Assembly (NCBI RefSeq): GCF_905404315.1 | Contig: NC_066311.1 | Coordinates: forward strand, 3,720,001 to 3,784,000 | From: Leptidea sinapis | Lineage: Eukaryota; Arthropoda; Insecta; Lepidoptera; Pieridae | DNA length: 64,000 nt | Direction of reading: 5' to 3' | Shown here: positions 40,451 through 49,985 of the stretch, in pieces | Numbering within the stretch: the first letter of the stretch is position 1 | Layout: every line of letters begins with the position of its first letter | The notes under the pieces: model-generated | Told to the model about the DNA's origin: nothing | Seen by the model: only the letters and a program-made list of their open reading frames with translations | Databases searched by the model: none | Translations under genes and position numbers: made by a program

Positions 40451-41270
40451 TACAAAATTATAAAGAATAAACTTAAATTAACTATATTGGATGCATTAAC
40501 GTTTAGAGCTTGAATTCATTGTTTATCTAAAGTGTGTGATTCTTCGTGAGCATGATGGTCGTGATTACTGTCATAATAAGAATTCGCATCTAACAAATAC
40601 AATGCTTTATTAACTATAACAGGTCGACCTGGCACCACAAGTAGCGCCCGTTCAAGAGTTGACGATGGACGCAATAATGGTTGCAAGCTCTTGTTTTCCG
40701 GCATCTAGGAGGCAAGTCCTGTGCAAGAAACAAACGGTCGCAAATGAAAAAAAAACCAAATTCCAAATTTCTATATTTGATAGTAAAAATATATACAAAA
40801 TTACTTATTATAGCAATTTACAATTAAGCCTTATACATGTAGGTATCAGAAAACTTATTTCTACAACCCTATCTACGTGTTGAGGGATAAAACTTTATTA
40901 TGCTTAAACTAATACATAAGGTTTATGGGGGAAAATCCAGGAAATTGGGATAACCTGGCTATTTGCTATCCCGGTAGATGCAGTCTTTCGGGCCCCTTAA
41001 TGATAGTCTGACGGACGCGCGGCCACACGATGTATTTAATTACCACCTCAACTTCCTCGTACGCTGGTGTACATGGCAACACGATGCAACCGATACCACC
41101 CGATACGCCGCTATCAATTACAAACACTTGTCAGATTTCGCAACGGAAGACGGACGCCATATTGGCGCGTGCTAATATTATCTGTTCTTGTTACTGTATC
41201 TTTATTTCATTCTCGGATATTCAATTGTATACTTTGTTAAGCTATTGGTTAAGTAATTAATCAACTTTTT
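40451..41270. other. Unassigned; GC-richer patch 40970-41180
   Basis: Overlapping chance frames at 40978-41260 (+) include RWCTWQHDATDTTRYAAINY; not recognised. GGTCGACCTGGCACCACAAG at 40622 may be repeat-derived. Confidence 0.3.
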
Positions 41271-41578
41271 GTTTTGTGAAGACAGGGACGGGTCGAGCAT
41301 GACGTTCAGCTGATGGTAATTTATACACCCTGTCCATTACAGTGCAGTGCCGGTCAAGATTCTTGAAAGCCCAAAAATTCTGAGCGGCATTACAATTGCG
41401 CTCGCCACCTTGAGATATAAGATGTTAAGTATGATTTGTCCAGTAATTTCACTAGCTACGGCGCCCTTCAGACCGAAACACAGTAATGCTTACACATTAC
41501 TGCTTCACGGCTGAAATAGGCGCCGTTGTGGTACCCATTACCTAGCTGGCATCCTGTGCAAAGGAGCCTCCCACTGGT
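41271..41578 (-). repeat. Family D element, full length
   Basis: TTTGTGAAGACAGGGACGGG to GGAGCCTCCCACTGG; hairpin arms conserved. Confidence 0.86.
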
Positions 41579-41829
41579 ACAACTTTGAAGAGTATTTGAA
41601 AACGTATTACGATTGTTTAATGCATAGACTCAGGCTGAGATCTGAATAGCGTACTTAGACGTTGCTCAGACTTTACTTACGTAAAACTTAGCAGAATGAA
41701 ATAAAACGCGAACTAGACTTTCGCATTGGGGTGTCTTTGCTTAAGCTCAGTATAATGACAGCTGTCAAATGACTATAAAAACTGTATCAAAGATTATGTT
41801 AAGCTTCACTCGTCATTGGCGAAATCTAA
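41579..41829. other. Unassigned spacer
   Basis: Nothing recognised. Confidence 0.3.
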
Positions 41830-42105
41830 ATCTATTCAAATTCCAATATTTTTATTTAAACATAGAATTCAAGGTTTTGAACGTTTTGATCGTCAAAAAC
41901 TACCACCCATTCAAAATAAACTGCCGCGGACCTCAGAAGAACAGGCGCAAGATAGAAGAGAGAAGAGAGGCTTTTTTTTTTTTGTAAAAATACGGATTGC
42001 AATGTAATACCCATACAATAAACATTTATAATTAAAGAGCCTGAGGGTGTTCGCTTCATTCCCAGTCTGTGTTATCATTAAGAAAATCGTTAAGGTTGTA
42101 ATAAC
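41830..42105 (-). repeat. LINE family A 3' end
   Basis: TTCAAATTCCAATATTTTTA, CGTCAAAAACTACCACCCAT, GACCTCAGAAGAACAGGCGC, then GCCTGAGGGTGTTCGCTTCA, TTCCCAGTCTGTGTTATCAT, antisense to DTTDWE. Confidence 0.82.
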
Positions 42106-42258
42106 CATACGCCATCAAGATCTCTATAGATAAACCGATAATGCATTACCAAACATATTATTTGTCAATACTAAGGAGCGATCGTCAAGCATGGCTGACT
42201 GTTTACGACTTGTCAATCAAAATCGGTTACACTAACAACAAATTGCAAAAAGTTATAC

Positions 42259-42367
42259 TTTTTTATGGATGAGTAGGATAAACGAGCGTATGGGTAACCC
42301 GTTATTAAGTGATCACCGCCACCCATATTCTTCTGCTACACCAGAGGAATCACATTAGCGTTGACCT
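42259..42367 (-). repeat. LINE family C fragment
   Basis: T-run, ATGGATGAGTAGGATAAACG, GTTATTAAGTGATCACCGCC, ACACCAGAGGAATCACATTA. Confidence 0.75.
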
Positions 42368-42381
42368 CAACCTCACCTGTT

Positions 42382-42417
42382 AAAACCTCTACCTTTCTAC
42401 AGAAAGGTTGAGGTTTT
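42382..42417. repeat. Hairpin with 17-bp arms
   Basis: AAAACCTCTACCTTTCT, AC, AGAAAGGTTGAGGTTTT; 16 of 17 pairs. A second AT hairpin (ATATATATACAT / ATGTATATATAT) lies at about 42463-42489. Confidence 0.88.
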
Positions 42418-42633
42418 GAGTAACATTATCCGATATCGTATAAAAGTATTGAAAACACCACATATATATACATTATATGTATATATATTTCCAAATAGTT
42501 ACGTAACAAGAAAGGTACAATAGAACAATTTATGTACCCACATTTGAGATATAATTTTGTAAATGAAACATTATTGTTGATTTGCAAAGTGGTTACTTTT
42601 GAATTAACCATATAGCTCTTAAAAGGTTATTTA

Positions 42634-42962
42634 TCTATACTAATATTATAAAGCTGCAGTGTTTGTTTGTTTGAACGCGCTAATCTCTGGTACTACTGGT
42701 CCGATTTGAATGATTCTTTCAGTGTTGGGTAGTCCATTTATCGAGGCTATGTTTTTTGTTTTTTCAAAATTAGGGATCCGTAATAAAATTGCTATTTTGT
42801 AACACAAGGTGTAAAATCGAAAACCTATTTTTGCGTGCGCTGCAAAAACTATTGACAATAGAACAAAATGATGTACAGGCTATAATATAGGCAATATTTT
42901 ATTACTTATAAAACTATCGCGTGAATTATACTTTATATGGCAAAACAACGTTTGCCGGGTTT
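42634..42962 (+). mobile_element. Helitron-like element, 3' end lost
   Basis: a|TCTATACTAATATTATAAAG, TTGAACGCGCTAATCTCTGG, TACTACTGGTCCGATTTGAA at the 5' end; ACAACGTTTGCCGGGT without the following CAGCTAG at the 3' end. Confidence 0.75.
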
Positions 42963-43314
42963 TAAAATTACTATAACAATATAATATAATGTCTTTAAGT
43001 TCCTATTTAACGCTGTAGTTTTATTTGTCAACGATGTTAGTTGAGAATGTATTGTTTCCTCGTATCCATTCAAATTAGGGACGAGTTTTTTAAATCACTG
43101 GTTCCTTTTAAAATCCGTAGACTGTGACGAAGCCTCTCGTCGTAATTGTAGGACAGACGTGCCGCAATGAATGTTTTTTACGACAAACGTATTCAGAAAG
43201 CGAGAGTTGAGAATATGAGACGCGAGATTTAATTTTAATGTGGGTTAGTGGTAGCTTTGAGGTTGTGTTTGTATTTATTTAAATCGACTTATAACTACTA
43301 GAGTCTACTTCTTT
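42963..43314. other. Unassigned DNA
   Basis: No gene; GACAGACGTGCCGCAATGAA at 43150 is unassigned. Confidence 0.3.
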
Positions 43315-43655
43315 CTTTATCACTGGCTTTCTCAATTGGGAAATCTAGATCACTCGCAACATACTCTGAAAGATTTACATATTTTAATATACTAACTCTG
43401 AAACAACATAGGGACATATTGGATTTACTTTTCTTATACAAAAGTATTAACAACATTTATGACAATTCCTTTCTTGTGTCTATGTTTAATTTTAGAGTGC
43501 CTAGATGCCCACGTAAACCTGTGAACTTATTTGAAAAACCTTCTCGCAGAACTATTTTGGGGATCAATTCACCTGTGTCGCGAATATGCAAAATTATAAT
43601 AATTATAAATGTATTATTGTAATTACCACTGGTGAATCTAAATAAATAAAATAAA
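43315..43655 (+). pseudogene. LINE C-terminal fragment with A-rich tail
   Basis: Reads FNILTLKQHRDILDLLFLYK, SINNIYDNSFLVSMFNFRVP, RCPRKPVNLFEKPSRRTILG, INSPVSRICK, then AATCTAAATAAATAAAATAA. FNFRVP is also seen (as LNFRCP) in the 10.2-kb fragment, so the two belong to related families. Confidence 0.65.
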
Positions 43656-43799
43656 AATAGAGGTCACGCATAGGTGATATTTAAAAAAAATAGGAAACGG
43701 GTTATTTTGCTCATCAATGGCATAGATAAATGAGCTATTTAATCATTTTGTCACCCGCAGTTTTCTATTTTGACGCTTGTTTGATATTGTTAAAAAAAT

Positions 43800-44395
43800 G
43801 TGCTCAATGATTGAATTAGATAGTTTAATTTGTAATATATGTAAAAATAACTAAAATAATAATTGAATTAGGTAATTTAATTTATTAATTTGTATTATAT
43901 GTATAAATAACGTTAACAATCATTAAATTAGTCAATTTAGTAATTTGTAAGATATGTGAAAAGAAGCTAAACAATGGTTGAATTAAATAGTTTAATTTAT
44001 TTATTTGTTATTTAAGTAAAAAGAACGTAAACAGTTGATTGACATAGATAATTTAATTTATTAATTTGTAAGATATATAATTTTTTTTTTTTATGGAATA
44101 GGACGAAACGAGCGTACTGCCTGGTACTACGTAGCCTGGTGTTAAGTGATCACCGCCGCCCACACTCTCCTGCAACACCAGAGGAATCACAAGAGCGTTG
44201 CCGGCCTTTAAAGAAGGTGTACGCGCTTTTCTTGAAGGTGTAAATACGGGTGTAAACGATACGAACGTTAACAATTATTAATATAGATAGTTTAATTGAT
44301 TAATTTGTGAGTTAAGTGAAAGGCGTTAAACAATTAGTAAATAAGATACTTTAATTTATTAATATTTAATATATGTAACAATGATATTCGTTTAA
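43800..44395. repeat. Degenerate AT satellite, ~52-60-bp unit, seven copies
   Basis: Units begin ATTGAATTAGATAGTTTAAT and continue TTATTAATTTGTAATATATG, TAAAAAGAACGTTAACA. Starts near 43810, 43862, 43922, 43978, 44038, then after an insertion 44274 and 44333. Interrupted by a LINE C copy. Confidence 0.85.
44079..44243 (-). repeat. LINE family C insertion inside the satellite
   Basis: T-run, ATGGAATAGGACGAAACGAG, GTTAAGTGATCACCGCCGCC, GCCGGCCTTTAAAGAAGGTG. A short duplication CTGGTACTACGTAGCCTGGT is inside. Confidence 0.85.
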
Positions 44396-44485
44396 CGTGT
44401 ATATAATGGCATTTTCTCTTGTAACACAAAAAGATTCACAATTCACATTGGTAAGTAACGGACGTGGATTGAACCGGGGGCACAT

Positions 44486-44668
44486 TGTATATTATTGAAA
44501 AGAGCGCAAAAAAAGAATGCTGGGAGAGTTTGTTGCGCCGCTTCTTCTCTCTCAGAGCGCTATTTGTTTCCGAAGCGGTAGTAGTATATATAAGTTATTA
44601 GAAATGACATCAAAAAGTATTCTTAACGAATCAATTGTGAGAAAATAAATGCCTTTTATGCCTTTTTA
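44486..44668 (+). repeat. LINE family B 3' UTR
   Basis: GAAAAGAGCGCAAAAAAAGA, GGGAGAGTTTGTTGCGCCGC, CGAAGCGGTAGTAGTATATA, AATAAATGCCTTTTATGCC. Confidence 0.85.
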
Positions 44669-44944
44669 TACCGTGGTCTCACCACAACGGTTTAACCTGT
44701 TGCGACACCGACGCTTTCTAGTTATGTATCCATTATCTCAGATAGGACAAGTAGACGGTGGTGTTCACGGTAATTAACGAAGTGCGGTCAGTTAACAGTA
44801 ACCGTGTTTCGGATAAACAGTCTAACTGTTGCTAATCGGCATGTTAATTTTGTGCAGTCGTTGAGTACCTTCGTTATGTAATACAGCCTGGGTAAACGAG
44901 AGGTGTATGATGGAGACTCAAATACGAATAATATTTATGCATTA
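44669..44944. other. Unassigned spacer
   Basis: No gene recognised. Confidence 0.3.
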
Positions 44945-45390
44945 TCTAAGGACTTGTTTACTAAAAAGACTTATAGCCTGAGAACAAACCAAAAACATGG
45001 CGCCGTAGGTAGTGAAATTACTGGGCAAATGAGACTTAACATCTTATGTCTCAAGGTGACGAGCGCAATAATTGTAGTGCCGCTCATAATTTTTGAGTTT
45101 TTCAACAATCCTGAGCGGCACTGCATTGTAATTAATGCATTTTACCATCAGCTGAACGTCCTCCTCGTCTCGTCCCTTAATGTCATAAACAAAATCAAAA
45201 TAGAAATTTGTTTTTGAATTGGTTTGTTCGGACGTATTATGTTTCCCGCGTTTATTTGCAAGGCTGCCTGACATTAGGAAAACTTCAGAATTATCATTGT
45301 ATGTATTGACTGTGTATTTTGAATATTCTTGGTTTATTCTCAGTTATAGCTTTATACGAAGCTTATTTGTAAGGCCGATAGATTGTAAAT
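44945..45390. repeat. Family P element split by a family D copy
   Basis: ACTTATAGCCTGAGAACAAA before 44997; after the D element TTATTTGCAAGGCTGCCTGA, CATTAGGAAAACTTC (45250-45290) and a further P block TTCTTGGTTTATTCTCAGTT, TTATTTGTAAGGCCGATAG (45325-45380). Confidence 0.5.
44999..45192 (+). repeat. Family D element, 3' two thirds
   Basis: CGCCGTAGGTAGTGAAATTA to CGTCTCGTCCCTTAATGTCA. Shares AACAATCCTGAGCGGCACTG, ATTGTAATTAATG with the next copy, lacking the GGCAGGGCGTATCAA block. Confidence 0.82.
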
Positions 45391-45468
45391 AGCGTCTAGA
45401 CGACCTTACTATGCGTGGCCAATTTTCATTTATCAAATTGTGCGTTAGTTAGTTGTTAACTCTTCACC

Positions 45469-45777
45469 AGTGGGAGGCTCCTTTGCACCTAGATGCACCA
45501 GGATGCCGGCTAGATTATGGGTGCCTATTTCTGCCGCGAAGCAGTAATGTGTTAGCGTTATTGTTTTTCGGTCTTAAGGGCGCCGTAGCTAGTGAAGTTA
45601 CTGGGCAAATGAGACTTAACATTTTTATTATACCTCAAGGTGACGAGCGGAATTGTAGTGCCGCTCAGAATTTTTGAGTTTTTCAACAATCCTGAGCGGC
45701 ACTGCGTTGTAATTAATGAATTTTACCATCAGCTGAACGTTCTGCTCGTCTCGTCCCTTATTTTAATAAAAAAAAAA
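45469..45777 (+). repeat. Family D element, full length, sister of 44999
   Basis: CCAGTGGGAGGCTCCTTTGC to TTTTAATAAAAAAAAAATC. Same diagnostic deletion as the copy at 44999-45192. Confidence 0.85.
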
Positions 45778-46610
45778 TCATCACTTCAGCTGGAAGACGT
45801 CCATCGCTGGACAAAGGAAGTCCATCTTGTGGTCGTTCCCTATGGAAAAGAGAGCGCTCTCTACGCCTTATGAGCTGTTTATTTGAAAACTAGCGCCATC
45901 TGGAGATTGGCCCCGACAATAACTATATATAAGCTCCAAATTATAAAATTCATTTATAATGTTGTGACGCAATTGAATAACTAACTCTGCTTTTCAATGT
46001 AGGTATTGCAATTTCATACCATGTTGAAATTGTGCGTAGAGTTGTTATTTAATTTTGTCACAACATAGAACATAAAGGATAGATTTAGTAGTGCGAATAT
46101 GGAAAATGGAACACGAGAGCTACATACATGCGCAAACGCTAGAAGTAGCCGCCATTTTATGACCAGTGGGCAGTGACACAATTATTATTATAGAAAAGTT
46201 GAAAGGTTTCAAAGCGAGTGACAGCTGACAATGCTTTCATTTTGGGGCCAACTAACAGATGGCACTACAGTCTTCTGAAAACGTCACTTATAAGGCGTCT
46301 GTCCCACCCCTGCAGAATAGATAGCGTCCCAGTTGGTTACCATCGGGTACGGAACTCTAAATATGATAAAAAGGAAATGTATATAATATAATGTCAATTA
46401 TACCGTTCGTTTGGGGAACAGTCGAGCGGGTTCCGTGACGTAGTTGTGTAGTATCGATTCACTTCCATCGTTCGAAGTGGCTTGTAGCATAAACAATTCA
46501 TCGAAGCTTTCCATTAACTGCTAACGTACATTACGCAGAGATTTGTGCCGCGTTAGGGCTGCCACTTCTATATTATTGTAAAATAAATATAAGAGAATAG
46601 ACTTTGGTAA
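45778..46610. other. Unassigned; scattered GC-richer patches
   Basis: TCAGCTGGAAGACGTCCATC at 45785 is an RTE-tail scrap. 46380-46560 is CpG-richer (GTCGAGCGGGTTCCGTGACG), lies 2.6 kb before the CDK-inhibitor exon and could be promoter-like, but no ORF or TATA is convincing. Confidence 0.3.
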
Positions 46611-46983
46611 TCTTATATACATAAAAATGAATTGCTGTTCGTTAGTCTCGCTAAAACTCGAGAACGGCTGGACCGATTTGGCAAATTTAGGTCTTGAATT
46701 ATTTGTGGAAGTCCAGAGATGGTTTAAAAGGTGAATAAATAGGAAAATGCTGCTAAATTAAATAAAAACAACAAATTTATTTTTCCTTTGATGTGTCCAT
46801 ACATAATTTCTATGAGAAAATTTATTGACGCACGGTTTGACAGTTCTGCTGTGAAACAATTTCATTACGACAGAAGGGTGCATATTTTACGAAGTAATTT
46901 TTGATGTTATGATATATTATTGACAAATTCATATAAAAACATTATTTTATTTATTATATACAGAACAACGTCTGTCGGGGCAG
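46611..46983 (+). mobile_element. Helitron-like element F lacking its terminal CTAG
   Basis: a|TCTTATATACATAAAAATGA, GAACGGCTGGACCGATTTGG, GACGCACGGTTTGACAG, GTCTGTCGGGGCAG|TAATAT. The four terminal bases CTAG present in relatives are precisely absent. Confidence 0.75.
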
Positions 46984-47355
46984 TAATATAATATTAAACC
47001 AAATAAGTAAATAAATTGAACTTTGCTAACGTTTTCTTACATGAAGCTAAACAAAAAAAAATAAGATATTAAAAATAACTATAAAAATACATATTATTAT
47101 TATTCGATTTTTTAAATACAAATGTATCGTAAAAAATAAATTAACATCTAAGGCCTATTATAATGTGAAATATAATTTGAATGAAAATGATAGTTGGATT
47201 TAATGTGTCTAAATTTTGGAAATGAATATTGTTATACTCAAATATTCATTAACAAAATTTAGCTGAATGCTATTGTAACTTTTGTACTTCATCCTTACTT
47301 GCACTAAATAACTTATAAAGATTTACAGTGAATAAAGATTTTTTTAATTTGAATT
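46984..47355. other. AT-rich DNA with a LINE-like 3' tail
   Basis: ATTTACAGTGAATAAAGATT, TTAATTTGAATTTTAAT at 47322-47358 looks like a LINE 3' terminus; no coding remnant. Confidence 0.35.
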
Positions 47356-47898
47356 TTAATCATTCACGGAAGGTTGTTATATAATATATAACAAAATTAA
47401 TTAAAAATATTTTTGTGTGAATAGATAAAAAACCATATGTTGCAACCAAGCCCCAAAAATGTAGCTTACGTAGGCTTAACCTTAAAAGATCCATTAAAAT
47501 GAGAAACGTGAGAATTGTAGTTCTTCTAAAATCCTAAATAAATCTCCGCTATGACATAACATATCTATCTCTAACGGTTGCAACACAATAAAAAAATAAT
47601 TAAACAAATATAAAAAATTGCGTTACTTTCAACGCTAATTAGGGTGCTTATAAACTTCGCGACCTCTCTCGTTCCGTGCGTGCGCTCTTCGACTGAGCCA
47701 ACAGCCAATAAATCTTGGTATGTCGAAAATCGAACAAAAATATCGCCGCTAATTTATTCTTGCTTTTCAAATCGACAACCCTAGGCCGTGGCTCATAAAT
47801 AAAGCGGTCATTTCACCGGTGAAACTGAACCGATGACAGAATGTTTTGCAAACATCCGATATTGTGTTGTGGTGACAATGTATTGGAATCTATAAACA
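47356..47898. other. Unassigned; candidate promoter or 5' region of the CDK-inhibitor gene
   Basis: 47640-47880 is less AT-rich than its surroundings (CGACCTCTCTCGTTCCGTGC, GTGCGCTCTTCGACTGAGCC). It lies 1.4 kb before the coding exon. No TATA box, Inr or donor can be asserted. Confidence 0.3.
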
Positions 47899-48000
47899 CT
47901 AGCTTTGAGCCGCGACTTCGTCCACGTTGGCATTCCATTAATTAAACATAATATTATAAAGACTTCTTGTTCGTAAAACATATTAATCTTATTATGTTGT
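47899..48000 (-). repeat. Helitron-like 3' end fragment
   Basis: CTAGCTTTGAGCCGCGACTT, CGTCCACGTTGGCATTCC; complement of a CTAG terminus. The other end is not resolved. Confidence 0.55.
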
Positions 48001-48142
48001 ACCGCTAGGACTTAATATACACTGGCTTTTCTACATTTTATTTATATTGATTTGATAATAAAGATATTTTAAAACGGAAAAAAAAATTAATAAAACATAT
48101 CCTATGTGTTTATTATAAAATAAAAGCTTATATGTGTGTCGA

Positions 48143-48452
48143 ATTGCCTTGAGACTCTTTCAGCTGTTTTTACGCACCTTCGCACGGCACGCTACAAATT
48201 AGGATATCATCCCCACCATCTGGATCAGTGGCGGTCCTTCACAGAGCAGTTTTCATGGAACTTTCTTCCCCGTACACCCAAGCTGTGGAATGAGATTCCT
48301 TGTGCGGTGTTTCCATCACGATACGTCATGCGTACCTTCAAAAAAATCGCGTCCACTTTTCTAAAAGCCGGCAACGCTTGATTCGTCGTTTGCAAGAGAA
48401 TGTGGACGAAGGTGATCACTTAAGATCAGGTGACCTACACACGTTTGCATAG
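48143..48452 (+). pseudogene. LINE family C copy upstream of the CDK inhibitor
   Basis: Reads YKLGYHPHHLDQWRSFTEQF, SWNFLPRTPKLWNEIPCAVF, PSRYVMRTFKKIASTFLKAG, NA, stop; then GAGAATGTGGACGAAGGTGA. More diverged than other copies and without an intact 3' end. Confidence 0.82.
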
Positions 48453-49183
48453 TTCCAATAAACTCCACAATATTTCATGATTGAAATGTACCAATATTTT
48501 TCTGATTCTCTGACAAGGTGTGTGCAAATTTTTTGTTTTAGTTTAGTTACAAACAAACATTCGCATATGATATTAAATATTTAATATTAGTTAGGATATT
48601 TTATTGCACAAAACTATGAAAATTACAAAGAATAGAGGTCCAACGCTGCTATTTATAAATCACGCCATGAAATATTTAATTTGCATAGCGATTTATAACA
48701 AAGTGGACTATGGAAAATCAATAATTCCTAAAAAAAAACCTTAATATTATGATAAAACAAATATTATGAAATCTAATTAATCCTTTTAGAATTTTTGTTA
48801 AGATTGTGAAGCAGAATACTTTTTAGAATAGAATAATGAACAAATCTGATCATTATTATTATGATATTATGACATTTTAATCTCTATAAACAAGCCTAAG
48901 ACTTCTTCTCAAGATTGAGTTATGATGGTTTGGTATTAACTCTACATAGAGTTCTTATAGCCACCTTCCAGCATCATCAACTAGAATACGAATAATGTTG
49001 ACTCACAACGTTTCATGCTGTTTCTCTATAAAAAAAATTAATAATGTTTAGTGTTTAATATCAAAGTATTGGATACTTCTCATTTGATTTTTAAAAAGTT
49101 ATTGATGTCCTTTTATTGATTAGGTAAGGTAGATAATACCCTGTATATTTATTTATTATTTTACAAAAACTTGCTTAAATTGA
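48453..49183 (+). other. Probable intron upstream of the CDK-inhibitor exon
   Basis: AT-rich sequence without recognisable repeat, long ORF or tRNA. It lies between a LINE C fragment and the splice acceptor and is best read as intron. No donor could be assigned. Confidence 0.4.
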
Positions 49184-49204
49184 TTTTTTTTTTCTCGATT
49201 CCAG
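49184..49204 (+). promoter_or_regulatory. 3' splice acceptor of the CDK-inhibitor exon
   Basis: A run of T, then TTCTCGATTCCAG, ends in AG at 49203-49204 directly before GTAACACGATGCCC. This pyrimidine-rich acceptor implies at least one upstream exon, coding or 5' UTR. The matching donor was not located. Confidence 0.65.
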
Positions 49205-49614
49205 GTAACACGATGCCCAGAATCACTCCTGATAATCCTGCGAGGAGGCGTCTCTTCGCACCTGATGACGCCACAGAAGAAGCTACTGTTGACAACCTAG
49301 CCAACATCTTACAAGAGTCAATAATAAGAGATAGAATAGAGAAATCGAAAAAGTGGAACTTTGATTTTGAAAATGAAAAACCATTAGACGGCAAATACGA
49401 ATGGGTCAAATGTGAAACTAGTGATACTAACAGTTGGATTGGAGTGAAAACTGATGAGACTATCGAAGCGAAAGACTCTGTCGTGCCCATGCAAGTACAA
49501 AATGAAGCGACACCGAAAAGTTCTGATACCAAAGGTGTCGTTAGAATGACGCTTAAGCGGAGATTGAGATTTGTGGTCAATAAAGATATTAGAAGGCGAC
49601 TTGTTTTCCCGTAA
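49205..49614 (+). CDS. dap: Cip/Kip cyclin-dependent kinase inhibitor (dacapo/p27-like), terminal coding exon
   Basis: Family role: Cip/Kip proteins bind cyclin-CDK complexes in the nucleus and block G1/S progression. Seen: from ATG 49213 to TAA 49612-49614 the frame gives 133 residues. RRRLF (11-15) matches the cyclin-binding RxLF; KWNFDFENEKPLDGKYEW (47-64) is the CDK-binding segment, almost identical in pattern to vertebrate p27, with both Trp, NFDF and KPL-G-YEW kept. TPK (100-102) is a possible proline-directed phosphosite. The C-terminus is basic with KRRLRF (115-120) and RRRLVF (127-132), two more RxL-type motifs. No FYYRP-like motif follows the CDK segment. The exon opens after a pyrimidine tract and AG at 49203-49204. 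The protein is shorter than p21, p27 or dacapo as I recall them, so an upstream coding exon is possible, although the RxLF sits close to the start as in relatives. Symbol given by family; orthology untested. Confidence 0.86.
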
Positions 49615-49854
49615 CTGTCGCGTGCAATTTTCATTATGTGCCACATTCGTTATTAGCGTTTTTGGGTTTGCCATTTTGATTGCAGACTCTACATTAATAT
49701 AAAAAATTGGGTTTTTGTCTCACTGAAGGTATCTGTTCTTTTTGTAATTTTCAATCCGATTATTGTTATTTATTTAAATGTAATTAACTTCTCAATTAGT
49801 AATTTGATTATATTAATACTTAAACAATGAGGTACTAATTATGTACTAAAGGAC
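49615..49854 (+). other. Putative 3' UTR start of the CDK-inhibitor gene
   Basis: Follows the TAA directly and is AT-rich, with no repeat family recognised. A TTAATATAAAA stretch near 49690 is not a canonical AATAAA. The real transcript end cannot be placed. Confidence 0.4.
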
Positions 49855-49985
49855 ATACACCTTTCGAATAGGCTAGCAACGCTCCTGTGATTCCTCTGGT
49901 GTTACAACAGAATGTGAGAGGATGTGATCATTTAACACCAGGTGACCCGTACGCTCGTTTGTCCTCCTCTTCCCTAAGAAAATAA
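49855..49985 (+). repeat. LINE C 3'-end fragment (downstream of the CDK inhibitor)
   Basis: Matches the last ~130 bp of LINE family C in sense orientation, ending in a variant of CGTTTGTCCTCCTATTCC followed by an A-rich tail with AATAAA at 49981-49986. Diverged: GTTACAACAGAATG replaces the usual GTTGCAAGAGAATG. It could sit inside the gene's 3' UTR. Confidence 0.75.

Noticed and set aside
40978..41260. Coding exon for RWCTWQHDATDTTRYAAINY
   Set aside because: Overlapping frames of equal quality, no known domain, no splice sites; left as an unassigned GC-richer patch.
43800..44395. CRISPR-like array of regularly spaced repeats
   Set aside because: The units are contiguous degenerate AT satellite without unique spacers, and the DNA is eukaryotic.
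49161..49674. Two long antisense ORFs (161 and 96 codons) opposite the CDK-inhibitor exon
   Set aside because: They mirror the conserved sense frame, have no recognised motif and lack independent signals; shadows of the real exon.
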